Origin: JABMPO01 sp964539785
GTDB lineage: Bacteria > Fidelibacterota > Marinisomatia > Marinisomatales > TCS56
Direction of reading: 5' to 3'
Assembly: GCA_964539785.1 (NCBI GenBank)
Contig: CAZIJQ010000033.1
Coordinates: 1 to 26,422 of the forward strand
DNA: 26,422 nt
Part shown: piece after piece, positions 7,515 through 16,132 of the stretch
Position numbering within the stretch: position 1 is the stretch's first letter
Layout: every line of letters begins with the position of its first letter
The notes under the pieces: generated by a model
Told to the model about the DNA's origin: nothing
The model's input: the letters and a program-made list of their open reading frames with translations, nothing else
Databases searched by the model: none
Position numbers and translations under genes: made by a program

Positions 7515-8251
7515 AAAGCCTCTTCCGTGGTGTGGGCGCCCTGCACGACCAGTCGTCCGCTGATTCCGCTATGGCTTCTTAATTCCATTGGAAACCCGGC
7601 CCCCGGTTTATCGGCCACCAGTTTCAATTCCACTGGTGATTCCCCCAGCACCAGTTTTACCGGTTTAATGTGCTGATAACCGCGAATGATTAATTCATCG
7701 TCCCTATCCAGGTTGTAATTAAGTTTTAATAAAATCACATCGTTTTTATCGGCCAGGATTTTTGCAGGTGAAATCCCATCGGCAGCAATTTCCAGCGTAT
7801 AAATTTTATTGGGATTTTCAAAGCGGGAACGGAATTCATTGTAGCTGAATAATTCACCGGAATATGATTTGGCCAGCGATTCAGCGACGACACGATCAGC
7901 GAAAGCCACCACTCCATAATTCATGACGGTTTGGATGCGGCCAACGAAGAAAGTCGACCCGGCAGCCGGAATCAGTCCACCGGCTTCGTAATCACTCAGG
8001 TAAATTTTATCAGCTTTGACCCGGTTGACTTTCAACCGGTTCACTTCATGAATCATACATATGGGGTTGCAAAACGGATAGAATTCGCCACCAGCCATAA
8101 TCCCGGCGGCCTCTTTGGGCTGGTCGATCACCATATTGCAAGACTGGCAATTGTCAATCCCAAATGCAATTTCCGCCTCGTTAACACCGGCACAACCAAA
8201 TACCAGCAGTCCGGCAATAATAATTATAATATTTCTAAGTACTACTTTCAT
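7511..8251 (-). CDS. nosL: NosL copper chaperone with a C-terminal cupredoxin-like extension
   Basis: A 246-residue lipoprotein (signal ending LLVFGC, lipid cysteine C20) with AGGGGG about five bases upstream of the ATG. Residues about 24-145 form the NosL domain, with the metal motif CQSCNM (C35, C38, M40) and the later FCNPICMIHEV. NosL delivers Cu(I) to apo-NosZ in the periplasm. Usual NosL proteins end near 150-190 residues. Here about 95 more follow (DGISPAKILADKNDVILLKL to GISGRLVV) whose pattern resembles a cupredoxin beta-sandwich and can be lined up with the C-terminal CuA domain of the NosZ in this window, but without the cysteines. It overlaps nosY by four bases and follows nosF by eight. 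The NosL call is firm; the cupredoxin reading of the tail is an inference. Confidence 0.87.
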   Translation of the reverse strand: MKVVLRNIIIIIAGLLVFGCAGVNEAEIAFGIDNCQSCNMVIDQPKEAAGIMAGGEFYPFCNPICMIHEVNRLKVNRVKADKIYLSDYEAGGLIPAAGSTFFVGRIQTVMNYGVVAFADRVVAESLAKSYSGELFSYNEFRSRFENPNKIYTLEIAADGISPAKILADKNDVILLKLNYNLDRDDELIIRGYQHIKPVKLVLGESPVELKLVADKPGAGFPMELRSHSGISGRLVVQGAHTTEEAL

Positions 8252-8259
8252 GATTCCCC

Positions 8260-9159
8260 CTAATCTTCACCAAAATGCTCAAGTATCAGTGTATCCAGTT
8301 TAGGCGTTTCGGTAGCAAACTGGTCGATGGTGGCGCCGGCGCTGTCCAGCGCCTGTAATACCGCTAAGCGCTGGTCTAACGGCGCAATAAAGCGCAGATC
8401 ACCATTTTCAAACCACACACGACTGGCGCCGGATTTGGTAGCACGTGCCAGCAATTTTTCTTTTCGTTCAGCGATTTTCAATACAACCGTTGTCCGGTCC
8501 TGAATTTCCCGATGCAGGGTATCCACCTGATCGACTCGCACCAGTTGACCTTCCACCATGATTCCCACCCGGTCGGCAAACGATTCCGCGTCTGCCAGAA
8601 TATGGGAAGCAAACAAAATGGTGGCGCCTTGCGTCTTTCGCGTTTGCACAAACTGTCGTAATAATTTCATCCCGCGGGGATCAAGATTCAGGGTTGGTTC
8701 ATCCAGAATAAGAACCGGTGTTTCCCCGATGAAAGCAACTGCCAGTCCCAACCGCTGCAACAGACCACCGGAATATTCCCCCACATATTTATCCCGATGT
8801 TCGGCCAGCCTGGTTAGCTCCAACACTTCATTTACGCGGTTATGATTACAGCCCCGCAGGTTGGCATAGAATTCCAGCACCTCCTTGCCCGTGAGATTAT
8901 TAGGCATACTGATCCGCTGAGGAATGTAGGAAATCAGACGTTGGGCAGCCACGGGATCATTGGTTAGATCTACGCCATCAACTAATATTTTACCACCATT
9001 GGGCTTTAACAAGCCAACGATGGCTTTGATAATGGTACTTTTTCCGCTGCCATTGGGACCCAGCAGGCCGAATACTTCACCCCGAGCGACTGTAAAACTG
9101 GTGGGCTGCACAGCTTGGAACTTGCCGTAATATTTTTCGAATTGCTGAAGTTCTATCAT
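8260..9159 (-). CDS. nosF: NosF, ABC transporter ATPase for N2O reductase maturation
   Basis: A 299-residue cytoplasmic ATPase. Walker A is GLLGPNGSGKST (residues 31-42), the Q-loop lies in SYIPQRISMP, the signature is YSGGLLQRL, Walker B is VLILDEPTLNLDP and the H-loop FASHIL. The C-terminal 80 residues form the regulatory tail seen in NosF. With NosY it makes the transporter that, together with NosD, builds the CuZ centre. Its ATG overlaps the nosD stop by four bases (ATGA). All catalytic motifs are intact. Confidence 0.93.
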   Translation of the reverse strand: MIELQQFEKYYGKFQAVQPTSFTVARGEVFGLLGPNGSGKSTIIKAIVGLLKPNGGKILVDGVDLTNDPVAAQRLISYIPQRISMPNNLTGKEVLEFYANLRGCNHNRVNEVLELTRLAEHRDKYVGEYSGGLLQRLGLAVAFIGETPVLILDEPTLNLDPRGMKLLRQFVQTRKTQGATILFASHILADAESFADRVGIMVEGQLVRVDQVDTLHREIQDRTTVVLKIAERKEKLLARATKSGASRVWFENGDLRFIAPLDQRLAVLQALDSAGATIDQFATETPKLDTLILEHFGED

Positions 9160-10508
9160 TTTCTGAATTTTCGAATTAGGGCGACTGGAATCCCTGTTAA
9201 TAGCAAATAGAATACAGCCAGCGGAAAATTGGCTTGACGGGTGATATTCTTGCCATAGGCTGTCCAGGGCACATTTTCATTTTCGACCGGCCACATCTGC
9301 GGGAACGGATCTTCCTTATCGGTGACCAATAAGATCGGGAAGGTTCGCTCGGCTACTTCCAGCGCCTGAGCCGCCGGACTGAATAAATACAAACGCACTT
9401 CCGGGTAGTCCACTTCCAGATATTCGAATACATTCTGCAACTTGTGGGAATAATCGCCAATCTGATTACCATCCAGATCGTAGCCCCGGTAATTGGTCCA
9501 GTAATTGCCGCGACCCTCATCAGCCCAGTAATTCGGGAAGCCTTTGGCATCAATCACCAGACCGCTCAAATTTTCCAGGAAATTATTGCTGTAGATTTTA
9601 TTATCTTCACAGTTGGCGTTAATTTGAATTGCAATATCATTTTCGACGATATCATTATTCCACAGCACGTTAAAATTGGAATCGCTAAAAAAGACTCCTC
9701 GCGTATTATCGATAAATAGATTGTCGTAGGCAGTGCAGAAATCGCAAGATTGATAAAGTACGCCATAAGCACGATAACTGCGGTTGTGGGAAAAAATATT
9801 TTGGTTAAAATGAATCCGCTTCGAGTACATCAAAGCAGCACCCGCTACATTATACTCAAATCGATTTCCCGTGAAGCGGTTATCATCGGAATACATATAG
9901 TGTAATCCGTAGCGCACATCGTGGACGAAATTCCCAATGATATTGGTTTCGTCTGCAAATGAAAAATAGATTCCATCGCGAGTAAAATTAATTTCATTTC
10001 CCTCCAGCAGATTATCACTGCTGTTCCAGATGTGAATACCGTTACCACGGAGAGCCGTCTGCAAGTCGACCCTGCCCTTGATAAAATTATTGCGCAGGGT
10101 GATCTGGTTGCCACCTTTGACATAAATACCATGGAGAGTATTAATTATCCGGCAATTTTCTATTGTAACAAAATCACCTTCGATTTTAATCCCTGATTCA
10201 TCTTCCAGCAGCCGGGTTCCGCTCCATTGAATTTCCATTCCGCTGATTGTGACACTGTCGGCAGTAATTAGAACTGCATCTTTCTGTTTGCCACCATTTA
10301 AAAATGGATAATCTTCGCCGATTATTTCAATCTGTCGATCCACTACAATAGCACCGCTATATTCACCTGGCCCGATCAGAAGTCGATCTCCATCAACCAT
10401 CTTGTTGATGATTTCCTGCAAGTTTACTCCGGAACTGGCTTGCCAGTCGCGACCCTGTGCTACTGTCAGAATGATCAGAACAATTGCTATGTATTTACTG
10501 ATTTTCAA
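9156..10508 (-). CDS. nosD: NosD, periplasmic right-handed beta-helix maturation factor
   Basis: A 450-residue protein with a signal peptide (residues about 3-19, ending VAQG). A long series of parallel beta-helix (NosD/CASH) rungs follows, repeating N-x-I/F-x-x-N patterns such as NCRIINTLHGIYVKGG and NNDIVENDIAIQINAN. A C-terminal hydrophobic helix (about 427-443, FPLAVFYLLLTGIPVALI) anchors it in the inner membrane. NosD binds NosFY and helps to load copper and sulfur into NosZ. The start is TTG at 10508, and no Shine-Dalgarno sequence lies within 15 bases. A strong hairpin sits just upstream, so expression is probably weaker than that of nosZ. It overlaps nosF by four bases. The membrane anchor is common in clade II clusters. 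Confidence 0.92.
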   Translation of the reverse strand: MKISKYIAIVLIILTVAQGRDWQASSGVNLQEIINKMVDGDRLLIGPGEYSGAIVVDRQIEIIGEDYPFLNGGKQKDAVLITADSVTISGMEIQWSGTRLLEDESGIKIEGDFVTIENCRIINTLHGIYVKGGNQITLRNNFIKGRVDLQTALRGNGIHIWNSSDNLLEGNEINFTRDGIYFSFADETNIIGNFVHDVRYGLHYMYSDDNRFTGNRFEYNVAGAALMYSKRIHFNQNIFSHNRSYRAYGVLYQSCDFCTAYDNLFIDNTRGVFFSDSNFNVLWNNDIVENDIAIQINANCEDNKIYSNNFLENLSGLVIDAKGFPNYWADEGRGNYWTNYRGYDLDGNQIGDYSHKLQNVFEYLEVDYPEVRLYLFSPAAQALEVAERTFPILLVTDKEDPFPQMWPVENENVPWTAYGKNITRQANFPLAVFYLLLTGIPVALIRKFRK

Positions 10509-10518
10509 AATATTAGGC

Positions 10519-10542
10519 GGGGGCGGAACCAGGTCCGCCCCC
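10519..10542 (-). terminator. Strong GC hairpin ahead of nosD (attenuator or mRNA-processing element)
   Basis: GGGGGCGGA and TCCGCCCCC pair perfectly over nine bases with a six-base loop, in the 41-base gap between the small periplasmic protein gene and nosD. On the transcribed strand it is followed by GCCUAAUAUUUUG, a weak U-containing tail. It could partly terminate or protect the nosZ part of the message, giving more NosZ than accessory protein. Confidence 0.6.
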
Positions 10543-10549
10543 TATTATT

Positions 10550-10939
10550 TTACTCTACTCCTAACTCGTGGTCTACCATGCTCTTGGTACGCAAACCGGC
10601 CACACCGGTCTTAACGTAATACTGCCAGGCTTCTTCCAGTTTCAGATAGGTTCGTTTATTATATTTCCCATCTTTCATCCAGCCTTTAGCCAGGTCGTAA
10701 TATTTATTAGCATAGGTAAACTGAGTAACCGCATCTCCCCATTCTTCGGTTGTCGTTTCCGTGAATGTATTTTTCTCAAACGCTGCGGTCAAATACTCAA
10801 CGACCGGGCCGAGAATACCAATCACGCCTTCGATTTCCGCGACTTTGGCCTCACATCTTGCATTCCAATCAACAGGCTTATCCTGTGCCAGGGCAAAAGT
10901 GGTCAAAATCATAAGGATAATTAAGGCATATTTTTTCAT
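10550..10939 (-). CDS. Small periplasmic protein of unknown function in the nos operon
   Basis: A 129-residue protein with a signal peptide (MKKYALIILMILTTFALAQ, cleavage likely after ALA). The mature part is predicted helical, rich in Trp, Tyr and charged residues (EEWGDAVTQFTYANKYYDLAKGWMKDG), with a single cysteine near residue 30. No heme or copper motif is visible and I do not recognise the family. GAGGAATCGGT precedes the ATG (AGGA about six bases away). It lies 49 bases after the membrane protein gene and just before the hairpin ahead of nosD. Its position suggests a helper for NosZ or for electron transfer, but no mechanism can be read from the sequence. Confidence 0.75.
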   Translation of the reverse strand: MKKYALIILMILTTFALAQDKPVDWNARCEAKVAEIEGVIGILGPVVEYLTAAFEKNTFTETTTEEWGDAVTQFTYANKYYDLAKGWMKDGKYNKRTYLKLEEAWQYYVKTGVAGLRTKSMVDHELGVE

Positions 10940-10988
10940 ACCGATTCCTCCGTTAACATAATCGACACTGGAACGTCTGTGTTACCGA

Positions 10989-11609
10989 TCAAAGCGCTTC
11001 TTCCTTCCGGGATAGCCACATTGCCACCACAAGCAGCAATACAAATACACCCAGCAGGTAGCCACCAGCCTCCGGATAACTCCAGACCTTGAACTGCCCC
11101 ACCGGTTTATAACCAAAAACCGGCGGCATAAACGGATCCAGATTAACCGGAGCCCTTGGATCAAGGTTGTGACCGTAGGTATATAATCGATACCAGAACG
11201 TCCACAGGGAGTAAATCCCGAAATAAACAAACAGGAAAACAGCATCGACCAATTTTCCCATTTTGCCAAATACTGCCGCTCTGAACGCGATAAAGATGAA
11301 GATCAGCAAAGCTAATGGAATCCATTTAAATTCACTGAAATCTTCTGCTTCAATTGCTTTCATTCCGATGTAGTGGTTGAGAATATTGATTTCAACCAGA
11401 TCATTACCATCATCACCACTTTCCAGCTTGTGGCTGTATACGTACATATCGAGCCCTTCCGGATATTGCGCCGACCAGAACTCCAGACTCCACAACGGCA
11501 GGAAAAATGATGGGATAATTATTAGAGCAGCAAGTACAATCAGTATTCTTGATTGCAAATTCAACTGTTTATTCAAAAACTGGCTTACCCAATCGATATA
11601 CTTCTTCAT
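10989..11609 (-). CDS. Four-helix membrane protein following nosZ (NosB-like position)
   Basis: A 206-residue membrane protein. Hydrophobic helices lie at about residues 22-42, 95-113, 118-138 and 180-200. Between the first two is a periplasmic loop of about 50 residues with the motif NHYIGM. After nosZ, clade II clusters commonly carry a membrane protein (NosB); this one sits in that position, but its length and helix number differ from the larger epsilonproteobacterial NosB, so I do not use the symbol. It begins 52 bases after the nosZ stop; AGACGTT before the ATG is a weak ribosome site. His and Met in NHYIGM could bind copper or meet a partner protein; that is a guess. Confidence 0.75.
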   Translation of the reverse strand: MKKYIDWVSQFLNKQLNLQSRILIVLAALIIIPSFFLPLWSLEFWSAQYPEGLDMYVYSHKLESGDDGNDLVEINILNHYIGMKAIEAEDFSEFKWIPLALLIFIFIAFRAAVFGKMGKLVDAVFLFVYFGIYSLWTFWYRLYTYGHNLDPRAPVNLDPFMPPVFGYKPVGQFKVWSYPEAGGYLLGVFVLLLVVAMWLSRKEEAL

Positions 11610-11661
11610 AACGTCTCCAATGCTGATTCTCAGGTGTTTCTCACCTTCAAATCAAACAGAT

Positions 11662-13545
11662 TTATGATTTAGGTTTTACCAGGAAGTAACCCTGCATCTC
11701 CTGATGCAATGCCGAACAGAAGTTGGTGCAGTAAAATGCAAACACACCGGGTTTCTTGGCTTTAAAGGTTACTGATTTGGTTTCCCCCGGGTCGATTACA
11801 ATATTAAGATTATAATCATCAATTGCAAGCCCATGCAGCTCATCACGGGTCTGTTCGATATTGGTAATGTGAATGGTCACATTATCACCTTCGTTAACGC
11901 GAATTACATCGGGTGCGAAGAATGAGCGAACCGATAACATCCAAACTTCCACTTTATTCCCTTTGCGCTCTACACGAGCTTCTTCTTCACTCCAGATCGC
12001 TTCAGGATGGTGGTTGGTTTCCTTTTTGTATACTTCAAAGGGATCAAGTTTATCGGCTTTGACCATTACAGCATAATGCGGTTCAGGTTCGGTAAAAGCA
12101 TCATACAGGAGCTTCATTTGTTCGCCTTCGATGTCGATCAACTGGGCGCTTTCCGGAATTGAAGGACCCACACTGAGGTGGCGGCCTTTGGAAAGTTTGT
12201 TTAATGCGACCAGGTAATTCCCATCGGGATTGACGGTTTCACCTTCGGCCGTCACCAGGTGGCCGATATTGTAGGCCACTGGAATTTTATCTACAATATC
12301 CCAAGGTGGCCCGATTCGCCATTTTGCGACCGAGCTTTCCACGAATAGCGATGTGTAGGCAAAACCTTTTCCATCAAACTGGGTATGCAGCGGTCCGAGA
12401 CCTACCGGTACTTCCGCTTCCATTACTGCTTCATAACGCAGAACCGGGATATCGTCGACGGTGTCTTCGAAATCCTTAGCTTTCATGGCAGCCAGAGCTT
12501 TTTCCCAATTGAAAACGGTGGTGGTCGGGGATAGTTTACCCGATCCGATAATCCATTTTCCAGATGGCGCTACATCCACACCATGGGGGCTTTTAGCCAG
12601 CGGTATGAAATAGATTGATCCGGCAATATCCTTGGGCATTAAAACCGGGGCGCCGCCAATCATTTTGGCTTTACCGGCTTTTACCGCTGCTTCGGCATCG
12701 CGCCAGTTCACAGCCATGACAAAATCTTTATCGCGCTGTGATGCAGTGACTTCCAGCTTGGCGCCTTCGATGAATTCCCGTTCCGAGTTGTAACAGGTCC
12801 AGAACATCCAGCCATCACTGACCAGCTTACCGGCGTCACCGAGATCGTAATTAAAAGGTGGTACCAATATCTCCCAACCCAGGGACATTTCGCCATCATC
12901 GGCGACCTTGATACCGGCCACAATACCGTTGTATTCTTCAGCATACTCATCCACATCGGCATACCGTCCTTGCGGGATCGGAATTGACATACGGGTTGCC
13001 ATTGTAATATACTCGGTATTCGGGGTTACAAAAGCCGATCCATGGTTGGCACTGATATTCGGTACCTTCAGAATCTGTTTCGTTTTGAAATCGCCCAGAT
13101 CGATCCTTGCGATCCTACCGTGGGCATTGTCGTTGATGAACAGCCAGCGACCGTCATAGTCGCCATTGGTCTCACTGGGACCCGGATGATGTGAATCACC
13201 CCAGGAAATTCCTCCCAGCATGGCCTTGCTTTCGTCATCAAAACCATAACCGGTTCCGGGGTAAGGTGTGAATACTGGTATCGTACAAATGTGACGCATT
13301 GACGGCACACCAGCTACGAAAATCTGTCCGCTGTGTCCACCACTATAGAACAGATAGTATTCATCCAAATCACCCGGAGCCACGTAGGTCTTTAAAGCGG
13401 CTTCCATGATATCGGAACGACCCGCTTCGACGCCTCCCCTGCCTCGTGGTGCACGCTCTTTGGCGCAGCCGATAAATACCAGCCCGAATGCCAAAGAAAG
13501 CAACAAGAGCCAAACGAGAGTTTTGTTCAAACGTCGAATATCCAT
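11662..13545 (-). CDS. nosZ: Nitrous oxide reductase NosZ, clade II (Sec-dependent)
   Basis: A 627-residue periplasmic copper enzyme (EC 1.7.2.4) that reduces N2O to N2. I place the start at 13545, not at the frame opening 13593, because AAGGAG lies seven bases upstream and the signal peptide begins there. The signal MDIRRLNKTLVWLLLLSLAF lacks a twin arginine in a Tat context and ends VFIGC, a possible lipobox (C27). The beta-propeller holds the CuZ-type histidine motifs: DSHHPGPSET, ANHGSAF, SPHGVDV, PLHTQFD, IGHLV. The cupredoxin end has the CuA motif C606-x3-C610-x3-H614-x2-M617. There is no C-terminal heme fusion. All features point to clade II. It lies 48 bases after the pentaheme cytochrome gene, its likely electron donor. 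Confidence 0.96.
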   Translation of the reverse strand: MDIRRLNKTLVWLLLLSLAFGLVFIGCAKERAPRGRGGVEAGRSDIMEAALKTYVAPGDLDEYYLFYSGGHSGQIFVAGVPSMRHICTIPVFTPYPGTGYGFDDESKAMLGGISWGDSHHPGPSETNGDYDGRWLFINDNAHGRIARIDLGDFKTKQILKVPNISANHGSAFVTPNTEYITMATRMSIPIPQGRYADVDEYAEEYNGIVAGIKVADDGEMSLGWEILVPPFNYDLGDAGKLVSDGWMFWTCYNSEREFIEGAKLEVTASQRDKDFVMAVNWRDAEAAVKAGKAKMIGGAPVLMPKDIAGSIYFIPLAKSPHGVDVAPSGKWIIGSGKLSPTTTVFNWEKALAAMKAKDFEDTVDDIPVLRYEAVMEAEVPVGLGPLHTQFDGKGFAYTSLFVESSVAKWRIGPPWDIVDKIPVAYNIGHLVTAEGETVNPDGNYLVALNKLSKGRHLSVGPSIPESAQLIDIEGEQMKLLYDAFTEPEPHYAVMVKADKLDPFEVYKKETNHHPEAIWSEEEARVERKGNKVEVWMLSVRSFFAPDVIRVNEGDNVTIHITNIEQTRDELHGLAIDDYNLNIVIDPGETKSVTFKAKKPGVFAFYCTNFCSALHQEMQGYFLVKPKS

Positions 13546-13552
13546 GACGTTA

Positions 13553-13558
13553 CTCCTT
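13553..13558 (-). promoter_or_regulatory. Shine-Dalgarno site that sets the nosZ start
   Basis: AAGGAG on the coding strand, seven bases before the ATG at 13545. The longer in-frame ATG at 13593 directly abuts the upstream stop and has no such site. Confidence 0.75.
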
Positions 13559-13593
13559 GTTGGTTTGGGTTCATTGTTTAATCCCAGGCTCAT

Positions 13594-14793
13594 TTATTTA
13601 TTCTCTTTAAGTTGCTCTTGCTTGATACGATAAGCTTCACGCAACTTGTTAATTACTTCCCACTTTTCGTTCTCCGACAGTACGATCATCGTGGAAAGTA
13701 TGATTTTCATGGTGCCACGGGGTTCAAACATAAATTCATCAAGGGTCTTGCCAAATCTGACCCGCACATCGTCAACAGCATAAGCCAGATCGGGACCTTT
13801 TTCGGATGGGGAATAAATTCCCCAGGAAGAAATTGAATGGCAGACGAAACAACCTTTTTCAATGAAAAAAGCTCCATCGCCTTCTAATAATTCTTTTTCT
13901 CGAGCGATCTCATCCGGAGTACGCTCCTCTTCCAATTCAAATTTTGGAATATATTCAATCGGATAATCGGTCTTGCGCCAGCTCATGGTCAAAATCGCCA
14001 ATGACTGGGCATCATGGGTGCTGAAATTCATGTCAGGCATGACTGTATTGGGAACCACTGCCAGCGGGTTTTTAAAATGGGTGACATGCCAGTTGAAGAC
14101 TGACTCAAATCCGGCAAAATTTGAAAAATCCAGTCCTTCGGCGTGTTTGTCACCTTCATGAGTCAAATCGGGCGCGATTTTCCCACCAGTGCCATTGATA
14201 ACATGGCAGGCTTTACAGCCTTTATCGCGAACCAGCCTTTTACCATAATTGACCATGGGCATGCCCTCGGTTTCACGCTCATAACGATGACATTCGTTAC
14301 ACTTCATTTCGATCAGGGCAGCTCCGTTCTTGATCAGATACTCGCTGGCAATTGCCTTGGACAACAGCGGCTCTTCCCAGTGTTTCACGTAGCCATGGGC
14401 GGCATCGGTTTCCAGAGCATAGCCCTGTCCGCCATGGCAGGTAGTACAACCATAATCTTCGATTGGGTGATCGGTTAGTAAATTTAGTCGCGGGTGAGTC
14501 TTGTAGGGATTTTCCTGGAATTCCAATCCCTGCCATTTCATACCTAAATGGCAGGTGGTGCAACGATCAATCAGATCAATATCTTCGTTCCAGACCTGTT
14601 GGATTCCCCGGGGAATTGAAGCGGCTGCCTCGTCACCGAATTGCTCGGCAATAATTGCCCGAAATTCCCCTTGATAATATTTCCAATCGGTATCGCCTTC
14701 ACTGAATAACATATAGCCGGATATTGCCAACAGTAAGATGCCGGCAATCAGTAATAAGATGGAATCAGATTTACTTGGAATATTTATTTTCAT
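13594..14793 (-). CDS. Membrane-anchored pentaheme cytochrome c
   Basis: A 399-residue protein with an N-terminal membrane helix (residues 11-30, uncleaved) and five CxxCH heme sites at 78-82, 116-120, 165-169, 193-197 and 315-319. The fourth and fifth belong to mono-heme-like domains with downstream methionines (VMPDMNF, PRGTMKI) that may be sixth ligands. It lies between the cytochrome b and nosZ genes, seven bases after the former. The likely role is to accept electrons from the Rieske/cytochrome b complex and pass them to the CuA site of NosZ, replacing cytochrome c1 and a soluble carrier. I do not know a named family with this exact heme layout. Heme binding is certain from the motifs; the partners are inferred from context. 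Confidence 0.9.
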   Translation of the reverse strand: MKINIPSKSDSILLLIAGILLLAISGYMLFSEGDTDWKYYQGEFRAIIAEQFGDEAAASIPRGIQQVWNEDIDLIDRCTTCHLGMKWQGLEFQENPYKTHPRLNLLTDHPIEDYGCTTCHGGQGYALETDAAHGYVKHWEEPLLSKAIASEYLIKNGAALIEMKCNECHRYERETEGMPMVNYGKRLVRDKGCKACHVINGTGGKIAPDLTHEGDKHAEGLDFSNFAGFESVFNWHVTHFKNPLAVVPNTVMPDMNFSTHDAQSLAILTMSWRKTDYPIEYIPKFELEEERTPDEIAREKELLEGDGAFFIEKGCFVCHSISSWGIYSPSEKGPDLAYAVDDVRVRFGKTLDEFMFEPRGTMKIILSTMIVLSENEKWEVINKLREAYRIKQEQLKENK

Positions 14794-14800
14794 AGCCGTC

Positions 14801-16120
14801 TCAAATCTTGGTTGGCATTTCAGGCCAGGCTTCCCAGGGCCAGTAAAAATTCCAGTTTGGTCCTCGCATTACCGTCCCGATAATTGTGAAAATGATTATC
14901 ACCAGAACCAGAATCAGGAAAATGATGTTGTGCTTACGGCGACTACTGGCAAACCAGACACCAACCGCTTCCGGGCCGCTTTTATCGAGCCAGGGCCAGA
15001 TAATCAAGCCCAGCAGAACCAGACTGGGAATAATCACCCCGCCAATTAAGGCACCATTGATAACAAAATCGCCGATGTGGATGGTGGTATCGGTTACGAT
15101 TTCCTGAAGCCACAGGAAATACCAGGGCGCCTTGGCCGGGTTAGGCGTTACCAATGGATTGGCGGCCTCTTCCAGCGGGGCTGGAAAAGCCAGAGCCAGG
15201 ATCGAGGTAATTACAAACGTGATCAGAAAAACTGTCCAGATCCGCCGGATCAGGTTTGGTGATGACGCCACGGAATTTTCTTCGTTAAGAATGGTGGAAT
15301 TGTGGACATGAACGCTGGTGCCCTTGGCGATCCCCATCAACGAATATGATTTAGTCTTGACCGGTTCAACCATGGCTGAATTCTTAGCCGACTGATGGTA
15401 TTGTTCCATCACTGCCAGGCCGCCATCTTTGCGCACCCGCCACATGTGCCAGAACGCTATTCCCAGTAAAATGGCTGGTAGGAAGAAGCAATGTAAAACG
15501 TAAAAGCGAATCAGGGTACTCTGGCCGATTATGGTTCCGCCTAATAATAACTCGCGGATTGAGTCACCCACAAACGGTACTGCGGAAGCAATATTGGTAC
15601 CAACTGTGATGGCCCAGAAAGCCAATTGATCCCAAGGCAACAGATAGCCGGTGAAAGACAATCCCAGGGTCAGCACTAGCAGTATCACTCCTAAAATCCA
15701 ATTCCCGGGACGGTTAGTGTTTGGTGCCGAGCCGTTTTTATAAGCACCGGTAAGAAAGGTCCGCATCATATGCAGGAAAGCCATTATCACCATCAGGTGC
15801 GCAGCGATCCGATGAAAGCTGCGCAGGAAATAGCCAAAGCTCACAACAAATTCCAGGTCTTTGATGCTCTGGTAGGCTCGTTCCACCGACGGCACATACA
15901 GGAACATCAGGATCACACCACCAAGGGCCAGCAGCATAAATAATGAAAAGGTTATTGTCCCCAGCCAAAATGAATAACCCCAGGAAAGACTCTTGAGTGA
16001 CACTTTCGCCGGGAACCAATGCAAGGCAACATTTTTTACGACTGCATCACCGGCCTCACGATTGCTGGCAGGTGACCAGGGCCAGATAATACTATTTAAT
16101 AGTTTTTTAAGTGTATTCAT
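14801..16120 (-). CDS. Cytochrome b of a menaquinol:cytochrome c reductase (b/c complex)
   Basis: A 439-residue membrane protein combining the cytochrome b N-terminal four-helix unit with the C-terminal quinol-site unit. Heme histidines are H103 and H117 (13 residues between) and H210 and H225 (14 between). The 14-residue spacing is the one seen in cytochrome b6 and many menaquinol-oxidising complexes. FTGYLLPWDQLAFWA is the helix C signature and KAPWYFLWLQE replaces the PEWY quinol-oxidation motif, as in several menaquinol bc complexes. Extra C-terminal helices follow. It partners with the Rieske gene 12 bases upstream and the pentaheme cytochrome 7 bases downstream. It oxidises menaquinol, conserves proton motive force and feeds the nos pathway. 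Confidence 0.93.
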   Translation of the reverse strand: MNTLKKLLNSIIWPWSPASNREAGDAVVKNVALHWFPAKVSLKSLSWGYSFWLGTITFSLFMLLALGGVILMFLYVPSVERAYQSIKDLEFVVSFGYFLRSFHRIAAHLMVIMAFLHMMRTFLTGAYKNGSAPNTNRPGNWILGVILLVLTLGLSFTGYLLPWDQLAFWAITVGTNIASAVPFVGDSIRELLLGGTIIGQSTLIRFYVLHCFFLPAILLGIAFWHMWRVRKDGGLAVMEQYHQSAKNSAMVEPVKTKSYSLMGIAKGTSVHVHNSTILNEENSVASSPNLIRRIWTVFLITFVITSILALAFPAPLEEAANPLVTPNPAKAPWYFLWLQEIVTDTTIHIGDFVINGALIGGVIIPSLVLLGLIIWPWLDKSGPEAVGVWFASSRRKHNIIFLILVLVIIIFTIIGTVMRGPNWNFYWPWEAWPEMPTKI

Positions 16121-16132
16121 TCCTGTCCGCTC

